A DNA stretch of 64,000 nucleotides from Rhodomicrobium sp. R_RK_3 (GCF_002198715.1 NZ_MWLK01000008.1:62001-126000); one strand, 5' to 3'; positions 1 to 8,875 are shown, counted from the first letter of the stretch. The notes: generated by a model from the sequence alone, not told the origin. Program-made: numbers and translations.

Positions 1-1
1 T

Positions 2-349
2 GAGGCGGTCGCGGCGCGGCCGGGGCAATATCCGCAGACGCTGGCGCGTCCGCTGTTCCGCGCGAGCCGCCGCCCGCCCGACGCAACCGCCCAGGCCGCG
101 CCGGCCGCGTCGGCCCAGCGCCGCGTGGCAAGGCTGCCTGACGGCATCGCCCTGGTCGGCATCATGAAGGAGAGCGGCCGCACCGAGCGCGCCCTGATCC
201 GCTCCGGCGACTCGCCGACCGGCGAATGGGTCGAGATCGGCCAAACGCTGAACGGCTGGCGCCTCAGCCGCATCGAGCCCGGCAGCGTCCAATTCGAGGC
301 CGACGGCCAGAAGCAGAGCCTGTCGCTGTTCCCGGCGAGGCAGGACTAG
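2..349 (+). CDS. Type II secretion GspC/GspN-like protein (C-terminal part; 5' end outside window)
   Basis: The reading frame is open from the first bases of the window, so the start lies upstream. The visible 115 residues contain a proline/arginine stretch (RPLFRASRRPP) that in alphaproteobacterial GspC/GspN-like proteins introduces the periplasmic homology region. After an Ala-rich linker comes a small beta-rich domain (GIALVGIMKESG, WVEIGQTLNGWRLSRI) ending at a stop after LFPARQD. The family links the outer-membrane secretin to the inner-membrane platform of type II secretion. The gspG-like gene and prepilin peptidase 4-5 kb away support the assignment, though they lie on the opposite strand. 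GspC and GspN-type proteins cannot be told apart from this fragment. Confidence 0.6.
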   Translation, partial: EAVAARPGQYPQTLARPLFRASRRPPDATAQAAPAASAQRRVARLPDGIALVGIMKESGRTERALIRSGDSPTGEWVEIGQTLNGWRLSRIEPGSVQFEADGQKQSLSLFPARQD

Positions 350-477
350 GCGGAGTCGCATCAATTGGACTCCCCTCGCCTCTGTTAAGAGGCGCTTGCC
401 GCGCTTACCTTTTTTGAACGCCCATGCTGATATGGATCTGGCGGCCGCCTCCGTGGCGGCGGCGGTCATCTGCGAAA

Positions 478-1068
478 ATGGAGTGGATTTTGGGTCTTCT
501 CGTCCCCGTCCTGCTTGGAACGGTGCGCGCCAACCGCCAGGGCATCAAGGCGGCGCGCTTCATCATCGGCCACCTGCAGCGGCGCGGCCACCAGCCGGTG
601 CTGGTCGATCCGATGGAGCGGCCGCTGCCGCTGCTCGACCGCATGTTCAAGGAATTCCCCCCCGGCACCGCGCCGCAGGTGATGCAGGACCTCGCCGATC
701 TCTACCGGCGCGCCGATGGCTTCGTCATCGTCTCGGGCGAGTACAACCAGTCGATCCCACCCGCGCTGAAGAACCTGCTCGACCATTTCCTCGAAGAATA
801 TTTCTGGCGCCCCTCGACCATCGTCTCCTATTCGGCGGGACGGTTCGCGGGCGTGCGGGCGGCGATCGCCCTCAGGCCGGTGCTCGCGGAGCTGGGCATG
901 CCGAGCCTGCCCACGGTCCTCACCATCCCCGAAATCGGCAAGACGCTGGCGGAGGACGGCACGCCGACCCAGCCCTGGCTCGACAAGGCGGCATCGCGCC
1001 AGCTCGACGAGTTCGAGTGGTACGCGACGGCGCTGGCGGCCAAGCGCGCGGGCGGCACACCCTATTGA
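478..1068 (+). CDS. NADPH-dependent FMN reductase family flavoprotein
   Basis: A 196-residue flavodoxin-fold protein. The N-terminus carries the FMN phosphate-binding loop (GTVRANRQG, about residues 10-18). The middle shows the family signature GEYNQSIPPALKNLLDH, with which the isoalloxazine ring is contacted. Members reduce FMN, quinones, azo dyes or chromate using NAD(P)H in the cytoplasm; the substrate here cannot be told. I start at the ATG at 478 because the in-frame ATG at 424 adds 18 Arg/Trp/Pro-rich residues that do not look like this family; no strong ribosome site is seen at either. The convergent tetR gene ends 10 bases downstream. Confidence 0.8.
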   Translation: MEWILGLLVPVLLGTVRANRQGIKAARFIIGHLQRRGHQPVLVDPMERPLPLLDRMFKEFPPGTAPQVMQDLADLYRRADGFVIVSGEYNQSIPPALKNLLDHFLEEYFWRPSTIVSYSAGRFAGVRAAIALRPVLAELGMPSLPTVLTIPEIGKTLAEDGTPTQPWLDKAASRQLDEFEWYATALAAKRAGGTPY

Positions 1069-1078
1069 GCCGGAAGGC

Positions 1079-1765
1079 TCAGATCATCTCGTCGGAGGGG
1101 TCGAGAAACGCGGCGAGGTCGAGCTGCGGGATCGGCCGGGTGATGATGGTCCTGATCCGGTCCTCGGAAATGCCGAGCGCTTGCAGGCCGGTCTCGATCA
1201 GCCGGGCCTCGTAATCCTCGGTCATTTCGGAGGAGACCAGATTGATCGTGCCGATCAGCAGCAGGCCGCCGATGACATGGCGGGCCATGTCGAGATCGTC
1301 GCAGCGGACATGGCCGGCGGCGACGCATTGCTCGATCCGCTTCTTCAGGTGCGAGGCGACGCCCCGGTGGAAGGACTGGCCACCCGACAGCACCGAGCGG
1401 ATGACGAACCAGCCCCACATGCGGTCGTTCTTGGCCTCGTTCAGCGAGACGCGCATGCCCATGCCGAAGGCATCGACGGCATCGGGCCAGATCGCGGAGG
1501 CGCGCTGGTGGAATTCCATGATGCGCTGGAAGGCGGCATCGATCACCGCGTCGACGATGGCTTCCTTGGAGGGGAAGTGATTGTAGAACGTGCCATAGCC
1601 GACATCGGCGAATTGGGTGATTTCCTGGATGACGAGGCCCTCGAGGCCGCGTTCGGCGATGATCTCATAGGCGGCGCGCATCAGCCGGCGCCGCGTGCCC
1701 TCCCGGCGGCGTTCCGACCGGCTCTTGGGGGCGGCGTCCGTCAGATTTCCATGGCCAGCAACCAT
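1079..1765 (-). CDS. TetR/AcrR family transcriptional regulator
   Basis: A 228-residue regulator. Residues about 17-70 form the TetR helix-turn-helix domain, with the typical AAYEIIAERGLEG, IQEITQFADVGYGTFYNHF and KEAIVDAV segments (recognition helix around VGYGTFYNHF). The remaining helical domain would bind a ligand and dimerise; it has no feature that reveals the ligand. Target genes are unknown: the gene is convergent with the FMN reductase and its promoter faces the end of the porin gene. A GGGAAGG sequence lies about 10 bases before the start codon. The 1766-1984 spacer upstream holds a G/C-rich hairpin (1833-1847) but no gene. Confidence 0.85.
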   Translation of the reverse strand: MVAGHGNLTDAAPKSRSERRREGTRRRLMRAAYEIIAERGLEGLVIQEITQFADVGYGTFYNHFPSKEAIVDAVIDAAFQRIMEFHQRASAIWPDAVDAFGMGMRVSLNEAKNDRMWGWFVIRSVLSGGQSFHRGVASHLKKRIEQCVAAGHVRCDDLDMARHVIGGLLLIGTINLVSSEMTEDYEARLIETGLQALGISEDRIRTIITRPIPQLDLAAFLDPSDEMI

Positions 1766-1984
1766 CCTGCGACTGCCCTTCCCAATTGCCGTACGTCCGC
1801 ATCAGGGGAAAAGCATGACGGCTCGGCCCCCCGGGGGCAAGGCCCCCAGAAGGTTAAGTAATGTCCGAATCGGCGAAGGTCCACTGACAAAAGCGTGGCT
1901 TAATCGCACATCAACTGTGCCGGCGGCTACTGGCTTGCGGCGGCCGGAGGGCGCAATCTAGGGCGGGCGCGGCGCCTCAACGCC

Positions 1985-2011
1985 AAAAAGGCCGCCCCTC
2001 TCGGGGGCGGC
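1985..2011 (-). terminator. Rho-independent terminator of the porin gene
   Basis: Perfect 8-bp stem (GCCGCCCC at 1991-1998 with GGGGCGGC at 2004-2011) with a 5-base loop. Read on the minus strand it is followed by C and five Ts (1990-1985). It lies about 33 bases after the porin stop codon. Confidence 0.85.
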
Positions 2012-2043
2012 TTGCAAGGATGAGGAGCACTCGTCTCAGCCGA

Positions 2044-3405
2044 TCAGAATTGAATTCTGGCGCCGGCGAGGACTTCCTGGAAATCCTCGAATTCCAGCTT
2101 GCCGGTCGGCTCGCCGCCGCCGCGCGCCAGAATGTCCGCCTCGGAGCTGATATTGCGGTAGCTGACATACATGTCCAAGGCCGCCGAAGCGAAATTCTGG
2201 TTGACGCCGACGCCCCAGATCTCGGTTTCCGCGCCGCCGACGGTGCTGCCGGTATTGGCGACAGGGTTGAAGGTGTTGAAATAGCCGGAATTGATCTTCT
2301 GATATTCGCCGAAGATCGTGGTCGGGCCGACGCCGAACCAGTTCTTCTCGATACCCGCCTGGATGTAGATCGTGTCGCTGGTGTCGTCTTCCTCGCCGGC
2401 GAAGAAGGCGGTTTGCGCATTGTCGTCGGTCTTCAGGCCGTAGGCGACATGGGCGAACAACCCCGTCGGGACGTGCATGATGCCGGCCGACATGCCCAGA
2501 TCGGAGCAATCGGTGTGCAAATTGGCGCCGACGATGCAGCTTTCCGAGCCGCCGCCGCCGCCGATGCCGCCGGTCGCGCTATCGGTCCATTTCGAATAGC
2601 CGACGCCGGCGGCGACCTTGAACTGGCCCCAAAGGCCGGCATAGCGCAGCGCCACGTCCCAGAAATCATTCTCGCCCCAGGAGGCGGAAACCTTGAACCC
2701 GGCGACGGAGGGGGAGTCGTATTTGATGACGTCGTAGCGGTTGGTGTCGCCGATGCCCTGGGTGCCGTTGCCGCCCCACATGTCGCGGAAGCGCAGATTG
2801 CCGGAGCGAATGCCGGTGTCGCGGTCGACGGGCTCGAAGCCGCCCGACCAGAGCTGCGAGCCGATGCTCCTGACGATCACGGTCCTGGCGAGATTGATCT
2901 CGGCGATGCTGTCGGTGGCGGGCGAGGTTTCGCCGAGCGAGATGCGGCCGAAACGGTCATCCTCGATATAGAACATGTTATGGCGGATGGCGACATTGTC
3001 CGAGAAGGCGCCGGCGCCTTCGTCGCTGTCCTGGCTGACCAGGAAGGAGGCTTCCGACCAGACGCCGAGCTCGATGTAGTAACCGGCCTTCAGGGTCGGG
3101 CTGATCTTGGCTTCGCCGCGAAAGTTGATGAGGCTTTGCGAGCTGGTATTGCCGACGACATAGGCGTCGCTGTCGCGGCCGTCGTCCCAGAAGAACATCG
3201 ATTCGTTGACCTGGCCGGCAATCGCGAACGACACGACGCGGTTGCCTTTGCGGGCGACCGTCGCCTCCAGTTCGGCGACGCGTTCCTCCAGGTCGGCGGC
3301 GTCCCCCTTGCCCAGATCGGCCGCGAGCGCGTGCCCAGGCGACAGAATGTAAGCTGCCAGCAGCGCGCCCCCGATCAGCCCGGCCTGCACCTTTCCCCCA
3401 AACAT
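2044..3405 (-). CDS. Outer-membrane porin (paralogue of the 12.7-kb porin)
   Basis: A 453-residue beta-barrel porin. The N-terminus has a signal peptide (hydrophobic stretch ending ALA-AD, about residues 8-28), then a short heptad-like segment (DLEERVAELEATVARKGNR) typical of porins in this group. The rest alternates short polar and aromatic strands and ends in the C-terminal Phe (RIQF) recognised by the BAM complex. It should form a general diffusion pore for small solutes. I use the ATG at 3405 because an AGGGGAG ribosome site lies just upstream of it; the in-frame ATG at 3429 would place this site inside the coding region. The paralogue at 12746-14014 shares the same N-terminal motif and the WDDGRxSDAYVV block. 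Confidence 0.85.
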   Translation of the reverse strand: MFGGKVQAGLIGGALLAAYILSPGHALAADLGKGDAADLEERVAELEATVARKGNRVVSFAIAGQVNESMFFWDDGRDSDAYVVGNTSSQSLINFRGEAKISPTLKAGYYIELGVWSEASFLVSQDSDEGAGAFSDNVAIRHNMFYIEDDRFGRISLGETSPATDSIAEINLARTVIVRSIGSQLWSGGFEPVDRDTGIRSGNLRFRDMWGGNGTQGIGDTNRYDVIKYDSPSVAGFKVSASWGENDFWDVALRYAGLWGQFKVAAGVGYSKWTDSATGGIGGGGGSESCIVGANLHTDCSDLGMSAGIMHVPTGLFAHVAYGLKTDDNAQTAFFAGEEDDTSDTIYIQAGIEKNWFGVGPTTIFGEYQKINSGYFNTFNPVANTGSTVGGAETEIWGVGVNQNFASAALDMYVSYRNISSEADILARGGGEPTGKLEFEDFQEVLAGARIQF

Positions 3406-3890
3406 CGTTTCTCTCTCCCCTGTCACCATTGATAAATCTATCAGCTTTGACTCTTGTAACAGGAGAAGGGCTTGTCGCTAGTCTTTCGTCTCAGGAAAAC
3501 CTGATTTCAGCCTGCTTTCGTGGCGGTGCGGCAACAAAAAACCTTTTATTTCTATCTATGGTTGCGAATAGTTATTAATGCACTCGTAATGGATATTTGG
3601 TTTATTTTGCAGTGCGAAATTAAGAGGCAAAATCAATCTGGTAATCTAAAATCGTTGCTTGGAATGACTCTGGCAATACGGGGAGGATTTGGACATGCGA
3701 CCGCCCGCGCGCATCGCCTCGCCCGGTCCGCCGCAGCTTGAGCTGGGAGTGGGTGCGCCGGGGGCGCAGGCTCCGCCTTCGCTCCGCCATGAGATCGACG
3801 CACTGGCCAGAGCCCCCGGACTCATGGCTGGATCAAACCGGCCCCTCGATTGTTTGGGACGCACGCCCCTCAACGGAAGGTTTCTCTCAG
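3406..3890. other. Intergenic region with an A/T-rich island between porin and creA
   Basis: This 485-bp spacer separates the divergent porin and creA genes and so holds both promoters. The part from about 3525 to 3665 is markedly richer in A/T than the surroundings (for example TTTATTTCTATCTATGG and ATGGATATTTGGTTTATTTT). The right-hand part (3690-3890) returns to high GC. I see no convincing protein or RNA gene in it; the ORF beginning at 3520 has no family-like features. Confidence 0.5.
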
Positions 3891-4400
3891 ATGCGCGCAA
3901 TTCCGCTTCTTTGCCTTGCCCTGGTCTCCGCGCTGTCCTTCCCGGCCCGCGCGGCGGACGAGCCCGATCTGATCTTCAAGAAGACCACGACCTGGAAATT
4001 CCTCTCGCCCGACCACAAGCTGGCCACCTACGCCATCGACGACCCCATCGTCGGCGGCGTCGCCTGTCATTTCACGGTGCCGGAAAAAGGCGGCTGGACC
4101 GGCTGGCTCGGGCTGGCGGAGGAGCTGTCCAATGCCTCCTTGTCCTGCCGGCAGGTCGGCCCGATCGAATTCAAGGCGAAATTCGAACAGGGCGAAGAGA
4201 TGTTCGAGAAGCGCCGCTCGTTCTTCTTCAAGAAAATGCGCATCGTGCGCGGCTGCGACAAAACCCGCAATGTGCTGGTCTATGTCGTCTATACCGATAA
4301 GCTGATCGAGGGCAGCCCGGAGAACTCGACCTCGAGCGTCCCGATCATGCCCTGGGGCACCAGCATGCCGCAGAAATGCTCCGACTGGATGACGGAATAG
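3891..4400 (+). CDS. creA: CreA family secreted protein
   Basis: A 169-residue protein with a signal peptide (about residues 1-21, ending ARA-AD). The mature part matches the CreA family: FLSPDHK near the start, then DDPIVGGVACHFT, LGLAEELSNASLSCRQVGPIEF, a basic FFFKKMRIVR block, VLVYVVYTDKLIEGSPENS and the closing PIMPWG. CreA is a conserved periplasmic protein of unknown function. I start at the ATG at 3891, which has GGAAGG about 10 bases upstream and gives a clean signal peptide; the frame is open for 51 codons further upstream but those residues are unlike the family. Confidence 0.85.
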   Translation: MRAIPLLCLALVSALSFPARAADEPDLIFKKTTTWKFLSPDHKLATYAIDDPIVGGVACHFTVPEKGGWTGWLGLAEELSNASLSCRQVGPIEFKAKFEQGEEMFEKRRSFFFKKMRIVRGCDKTRNVLVYVVYTDKLIEGSPENSTSSVPIMPWGTSMPQKCSDWMTE

Positions 4401-4418
4401 GCCGGCGGTCGTTCCGCG

Positions 4419-4859
4419 CTACTGATGCACGATGTCCTGGTCTTCGCCTTCGCCGCCGGGGGCGTTGTCGCGCCCGAGCGTCGCCAGTTCGAAAGGCGAG
4501 TTCTTGCCGGGGACACGGTATTGATAGGGATGGCCCCAGGGGTCGATCAGCCCCTCGGCCTTCTTCAGATAGGGGCCCTTCCAGCGGCGCGCCCCGCTCG
4601 GCGCCTGCACCAGCGCGTTGAGCCCCGCCTGCTGCGGCGGGAAGCTGCCATTGTCGAGCGCGTATAGTTCCAGCGAGGTGGCGATGGCGCTGATCTGGGT
4701 CTTGGCGGTCTCGGTGCGGGCGGCGCCGAGATAGCGCAGCACCTGTGGATAGCCGACGGTCGCCAGCAAGGCCAGGATGCCGAGCACGACCAGCAATTCG
4801 AGAAGCGTGAAGCCGGCTTCCGCCTCGGGGCGGCGAAGAGAACGCAATCGCTTGAACAT
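4419..4859 (-). CDS. gspG: Type II secretion major pseudopilin GspG
   Basis: A 146-residue class-III-signal pseudopilin. The basic leader (MFKRLRSLRRPEAEAG) is followed by the cleavage/methylation motif G-FTLLELLVVLGILALLA, with Glu at +5 of the mature chain. The C-terminal part has the GspG signature (LDNGSFPPQQAGLNALV, WKGPYLKK, DPWGHPYQYRVPG) and the acidic calcium-site tail (GEGEDQD). It would form the pseudopilus that pushes exoproteins through the secretin. The ATG at 4859 is chosen because the leader then fits the family; an upstream ATG at 4898 adds 13 residues. The prepilin peptidase that would process it lies 82 bases upstream on the same strand. Confidence 0.92.
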   Translation of the reverse strand: MFKRLRSLRRPEAEAGFTLLELLVVLGILALLATVGYPQVLRYLGAARTETAKTQISAIATSLELYALDNGSFPPQQAGLNALVQAPSGARRWKGPYLKKAEGLIDPWGHPYQYRVPGKNSPFELATLGRDNAPGGEGEDQDIVHQ

Positions 4860-4941
4860 GGTGACGGCCACCCTCTTTTCAGCCCGGAATTTTGGCAAAT
4901 TGCGAGGGTGGCAACAACGGACCTTGGTCCGATCCGGCAGT

Positions 4942-5508
4942 TCAGCCGAGGGGGCCGAACAGCCAGACGATCCAGAAACCGAGCGCCAGGAACGGGCCGA
5001 AGGGGATGCGCGAGGACGCCTCGACCGGCTGCCCGCGCAACAGCGCCACCAGCACCGCCGCCAGCGCGACGCCGCTCGCCCAGAGCATCACGGAGGGCAG
5101 CCCTTCGAGGCCAAGCCATGCGCCCGCCGCGGCAAACAGCTTGGCATCGCCGAGGCCGAGGCCAGGGCGTCCGCGCAGGGCCCGATAGGCCCGGGCCAGC
5201 GCATAGAGGGCCAAAAAACCGGCGGCGGCGGCGGCGATGCGCCAGAGCGGATCATCCCAGCCGAGGGCGAAGGTGAGCAGCGGGCCGGTTGCGACCAGCG
5301 GCAGGGTGATGGCGTCGGGCAGGCGCATGGTGCGCAGGTCGATGACGCTCAGCGCGACGAGGGCCGCGCCGAGCACGGCGGTGGCGGCGAGGACGCCGGC
5401 CGGCATGGCGTCGCGGCTCAGCACGGCGAGGGCGAGCAGCAGATAGGCCCCGCCGAGCAGGATCGGCGCGGCATCGGGGCGGGGGCCTATGAGGTTCGGC
5501 CTGCTCAT
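4942..5508 (-). CDS. A24 prepilin peptidase (single-domain, lacks N-terminal methylase domain)
   Basis: A 188-residue integral membrane aspartyl protease. Both catalytic aspartates are visible: SVIDLRTMRLPD (first Asp, about residue 57) and GLGLGDAKLF (the GxGD motif, about residue 122). About six hydrophobic segments span the sequence. The N-terminal zinc-binding methyltransferase domain of full-length PilD/GspO is absent, so it resembles short CpaA/GspO-type enzymes that cleave but may not methylate. It lies just upstream of gspG on the same strand, so GspG is the obvious substrate; the two probably form one transcription unit. Confidence 0.88.
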   Translation of the reverse strand: MSRPNLIGPRPDAAPILLGGAYLLLALAVLSRDAMPAGVLAATAVLGAALVALSVIDLRTMRLPDAITLPLVATGPLLTFALGWDDPLWRIAAAAAGFLALYALARAYRALRGRPGLGLGDAKLFAAAGAWLGLEGLPSVMLWASGVALAAVLVALLRGQPVEASSRIPFGPFLALGFWIVWLFGPLG

Positions 5509-5640
5509 CGCGATGGGATGCCGGCCGCGGCTTGAATGATGGTGCCGATTGGTTTCATCGCAACTGCCCCCGCTTAAGCGCCCCGCGACGGCGGAAGTCC
5601 CCTCAGGCGCACAGGGCGCGGCCGAAACCCGGCGCCCCGG

Positions 5641-6960
5641 TTACGCCGTGCCGGCCACTGGGCGCCCGATGCTCGAATAGGCGAAGCCGCAGCGCAGGGC
5701 GTGATCGGCGCGGAAGACGTTGCGCAGATCGACCAGCACGTCGCCGCGCATCTGCTTCTTCAGCATCCGCAGGTCGAGCGCACGGAATTCGTTCCATTCC
5801 GTCAGCACCACGGCGATGTCCGCGTCCTTGGCCGCCTCCAGCGCGCTGGCGCACCAGTTCACGCCGGGCAGCAGCGGCTCGGCCTGCTTGCGGCCTTGCG
5901 GGTCGTAGGCGGACACCGTCGCGCCGCGCTCGGCGAGCAGCGGCAGGATGACGAGGCTCGGCGCGTCGCGCATGTCGTCGGTATTGGGCTTGAAGGTGAC
6001 GCCGAAGACGGCGATGCGCTTGTCGCGCACATTGCCGCCCGCCGCCCGCTCGATGCGCGTCGCCATGGCGATCTTGCGCTCGTTGTTCACCTTCTCGACC
6101 TGCTCGATGATGGTGAAGGGCGCGCGCGCCTCGCGGGCCGTGCGGATCATCGCCGCGACATCCTTGGGGAAGCAGGAGCCGCCATAGCCGGGGCCGGGAT
6201 GCAGGAATTTATCGCCGATGCGCCGGTCGGAACCGATCGCCGTCGCCACTTCCTGGACGTTGGCGCCGACCTCTTCGCAGATATCGGCGACTTCGTTGAT
6301 GAAGCTGATCTTCAGCGCCAGGAAGGCGTTCGCCGCATATTTGGCCAGCTCGGCCGATTCGCGGCTGACGAAGATGATCGGCGCGTTGCGCAGGCGCAGC
6401 GGCTCGTAGACGCGCTCCATGACGGCGCGGGCGCGGTCATCATCCACGCCGACCAGCACACGGTCCGGATGGGTGAAATCCTGGATGGCGGAGCCTTCGC
6501 GCAGGAATTCGGGATTGGAGCAGACGGAGAAATCGGCGTCGGGGCGGATGTCGCGGATGCGGCGCTCGATCTCGCGGCTGGTGCCGACCGGCACGGTCGA
6601 TTTGGTGGTGATGACCGTATAGCCCGACAGATGCGGCGCCAGTTCCTCGACCGCCTTGTAGACATAGGAGAGATCGGCATAGCCGTCGCCGCGGCGCATC
6701 GGCGTGCCGACGGCGAGGAAGACGAGATCGGCATCGCGCGCGGCGGCGGCGAGGTCGGTGAAGAAATTGATGCGGCCTTTCTCGGCATTGCGCATCAGGA
6801 GCTCTTCCAGGCCCGGCTCGTAGATCGGGATCTCGCCCTGGCGCAGCCGGGTGATCTTGTCAGGGTCCTTGTCGACGCAATTCACCGTCCAGCCGAATTC
6901 GGAAAAGCAGACGGCCGACACCAGGCCGACATAGCCCGCCCCGATCATGCAAATCTTCAC
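5641..6960 (-). CDS. ugd: UDP-glucose 6-dehydrogenase
   Basis: A 439-residue enzyme that oxidises UDP-glucose to UDP-glucuronate with two NAD+, feeding exopolysaccharide or lipopolysaccharide synthesis. The N-terminal Rossmann motif GAGYVGLVSAVCFSEFGW starts at about residue 7. NPEFLREGSAIQDF follows around residue 160, the catalytic cysteine is in GPGYGGSCFPKDV (about residue 260), and the C-terminal domain has GVTFKPNTDDMRDAPS. Length and motifs are normal for the bacterial family. The serB gene ends 12 bases upstream on the same strand, so the two are likely cotranscribed although their pathways are unrelated. Confidence 0.95.
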   Translation of the reverse strand: MKICMIGAGYVGLVSAVCFSEFGWTVNCVDKDPDKITRLRQGEIPIYEPGLEELLMRNAEKGRINFFTDLAAAARDADLVFLAVGTPMRRGDGYADLSYVYKAVEELAPHLSGYTVITTKSTVPVGTSREIERRIRDIRPDADFSVCSNPEFLREGSAIQDFTHPDRVLVGVDDDRARAVMERVYEPLRLRNAPIIFVSRESAELAKYAANAFLALKISFINEVADICEEVGANVQEVATAIGSDRRIGDKFLHPGPGYGGSCFPKDVAAMIRTAREARAPFTIIEQVEKVNNERKIAMATRIERAAGGNVRDKRIAVFGVTFKPNTDDMRDAPSLVILPLLAERGATVSAYDPQGRKQAEPLLPGVNWCASALEAAKDADIAVVLTEWNEFRALDLRMLKKQMRGDVLVDLRNVFRADHALRCGFAYSSIGRPVAGTA

Positions 6961-6972
6961 GGCGCTATCCCC

Positions 6973-7869
6973 CTAATCCTGTGATGCGAAATCTTCGACG
7001 CGGTAGCCCTGCAGGAACAACAGCGCCGTCAGGTCGCCATGGTCGATGCGGGCTTTCGCCTCGGCGGCGACGATCGGCTTGGCGTGATAGGCGACGCCGA
7101 GGCCGGCCGCCTTCAGCATGGCGAGGTCGTTGGCGCCGTCGCCGACGGCGATGACCTCCTTCAGGCCGATGCCGGCGTGAACCGCTTCTCGGCTCATCGC
7201 CTCGAGCTTGGCGTTCTGGCCGAGGATCGGATCGGCGACGCCGGTCACCATGCCGTTCTCGATGATGAAGCGGTTGCCGTAATCGACGTCGAAGCCGGCG
7301 CGTTCCGCGATGCAGCGGGTGAAGAAGGTGAAGCCGCCCGAGACCAGCACCGTGCGGGCGCCATGGGCGCGCATCGTTTCGGCAAGCTGCCTGGCGCCCG
7401 GCGTCAGCGCAATCTGGAGGTCCAGTACCTCCTGCAATTTGGCTTCCGGGAAGCCGGCGAGCAGAGCGATGCGCTCGCGCAGGGCGTCCTCGAAGGGCAA
7501 TTCGCCCCGCATGGCGCGGTCGGTGATGGCGGCGATCTTGGGGCCGATGCCGGCGAGGCCGGCCACCTCGTCGAGACATTCCTGCTGGATGATGGTTGAA
7601 TCCATGTCCGCGACCAGCATACGCTTGCGCCGCCCCTCGACCGGCTGGATCAGCTTGTCGACGGGCGCGCCGGGCGGAATCGCATCCACCACGGCGCGGG
7701 CGGCTGCCATGGCGTCTTCATTGGCCGCGCGGAAGGTGATGTCGCAGGCTTCGGGCGAGAGCCAGAACGGCTCGTGGCTGGCGCCGACGCTGCTGCGGAA
7801 ATCCTCCGCGATGGCTTCTACGATATCGCGGGCGCCGGGAGCGCCGATGAGCGTCAGGACATGGGACAT
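6973..7869 (-). CDS. serB: Phosphoserine phosphatase
   Basis: A 298-residue HAD-superfamily enzyme catalysing the last step of serine synthesis (phosphoserine to serine). Motif I, DMDSTIIQQECLDE, with the nucleophilic Asp, is near residue 90. VSGGFTFF is motif II and GDGANDLAMLKAAG is the Mg-binding motif near residue 250. The roughly 80 residues before the HAD domain (TLIGAPGARD...) form the ACT-like extension found in many proteobacterial SerB proteins. The ATG at 7869 is used, since the frame upstream runs across the divergent miaA start. The two starts are 22 bases apart, so the promoters of serB and miaA must overlap or reach into the opposite genes. Confidence 0.93.
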   Translation of the reverse strand: MSHVLTLIGAPGARDIVEAIAEDFRSSVGASHEPFWLSPEACDITFRAANEDAMAAARAVVDAIPPGAPVDKLIQPVEGRRKRMLVADMDSTIIQQECLDEVAGLAGIGPKIAAITDRAMRGELPFEDALRERIALLAGFPEAKLQEVLDLQIALTPGARQLAETMRAHGARTVLVSGGFTFFTRCIAERAGFDVDYGNRFIIENGMVTGVADPILGQNAKLEAMSREAVHAGIGLKEVIAVGDGANDLAMLKAAGLGVAYHAKPIVAAEAKARIDHGDLTALLFLQGYRVEDFASQD

Positions 7870-7891
7870 GGGCGTAGGGGCGCCGGAAGCG

Positions 7892-8785
7892 ATGAATGGG
7901 CCAAAGCCGAAAAACCTTTTTACTCTTATTGCAGGACCAACGGCGAGCGGCAAGTCCGCTCTGGCAATGCGGTTAGCGCAGGACGGTGGCGGCATCGTGG
8001 TAAATGCCGATTCCATGCAGGTTTATCGGGACTTGCGCATTTTGACGGCGAGACCGGATGAAGCCGACGAGGCCGCCGTGCCGCACCGGCTCTACGGTTT
8101 CCGCCCCGCCGGCGAGCCCTATTCCGTGGCGGCGTGGCTGGCGGATATTTCGCGGCTCATCGAGGCCGCGCGGGCGGGCGGACCACCCCTCGTCATCACC
8201 GGCGGCACGGGGCTGTATTTCAAGGCGCTGCTGGAGGGATTGTCACCGGTTCCGGAGATCCCGGAGGCGGTGCGGCTGCATTGGCGCAGCGAGGCGGCGA
8301 CGCTCGATAGCGGCGCGCTGCATGGGATTTTGCGCGAGCGCGACCCGGAGATGGCGGCAAAGCTGGCGCCGTCCGATCCGCAGCGCATCGTGCGGGCGCT
8401 GGAGGTGATCGAGGCGACCGGGCGCTCGCTGCTGGAGTGGCAGGCCGTTGCGGGCAAGCCGCTGCTCGCCGCCGGCGAGGCCGAGCTGCTCTATGTCTGC
8501 CCGCCCCGCGAGACGCTTTACGCCCGCTGCGACGCACGGCTCGACCGCATGGTGGCGGCGGGCGTGCTCGACGAAGTCAGGGCGCTGCGGGAGCTTGCGC
8601 TCGACCCTTCATTACCGGCGATGCGGGCGCTCGGCGTCAGGCCGTTTCTTGCCTTTCTCGACGGTGTGCTCGGTTGGCAAGCGGCGCTGACCGAGGCCAA
8701 GACGGAAACGCGGCAATATGCCAAAAGGCAGCTTACCTGGGCGCGCAGCAATATGATGTCGTGGAAGACCGCTCTCGCGCAATAA
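7892..8785 (+). CDS. miaA: tRNA dimethylallyltransferase
   Basis: A 297-residue enzyme that adds a dimethylallyl group to N6 of A37 in tRNAs reading UNN codons. The P-loop AGPTASGKSALAMRLA lies near residue 14, followed by NADSMQVYRDLRILTARP and VITGGTGLYFKALLEGL; the C-terminal half carries RQYAKRQLTW, the family signature for tRNA binding. I start at the ATG at 7892 (GGAAG just upstream). An in-frame ATG at 7868 would add eight residues and overlap the divergent serB start codon. Confidence 0.94.
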   Translation: MNGPKPKNLFTLIAGPTASGKSALAMRLAQDGGGIVVNADSMQVYRDLRILTARPDEADEAAVPHRLYGFRPAGEPYSVAAWLADISRLIEAARAGGPPLVITGGTGLYFKALLEGLSPVPEIPEAVRLHWRSEAATLDSGALHGILRERDPEMAAKLAPSDPQRIVRALEVIEATGRSLLEWQAVAGKPLLAAGEAELLYVCPPRETLYARCDARLDRMVAAGVLDEVRALRELALDPSLPAMRALGVRPFLAFLDGVLGWQAALTEAKTETRQYAKRQLTWARSNMMSWKTALAQ

Positions 8786-8875
8786 ATGGAAAGAATGCGC
8801 CGCAAAAACGTTCGTTTTCGTGCGCTAAAACCGTTGACGGTCACCCCCGCCCGGATTATGTCTTAAAGGTGTTCC

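Noticed and set aside
2020-3432. 470-codon open frame antisense to the first porin
   Set aside because: Full overlap with a clear porin that has a signal peptide, terminal Phe and its own terminator.
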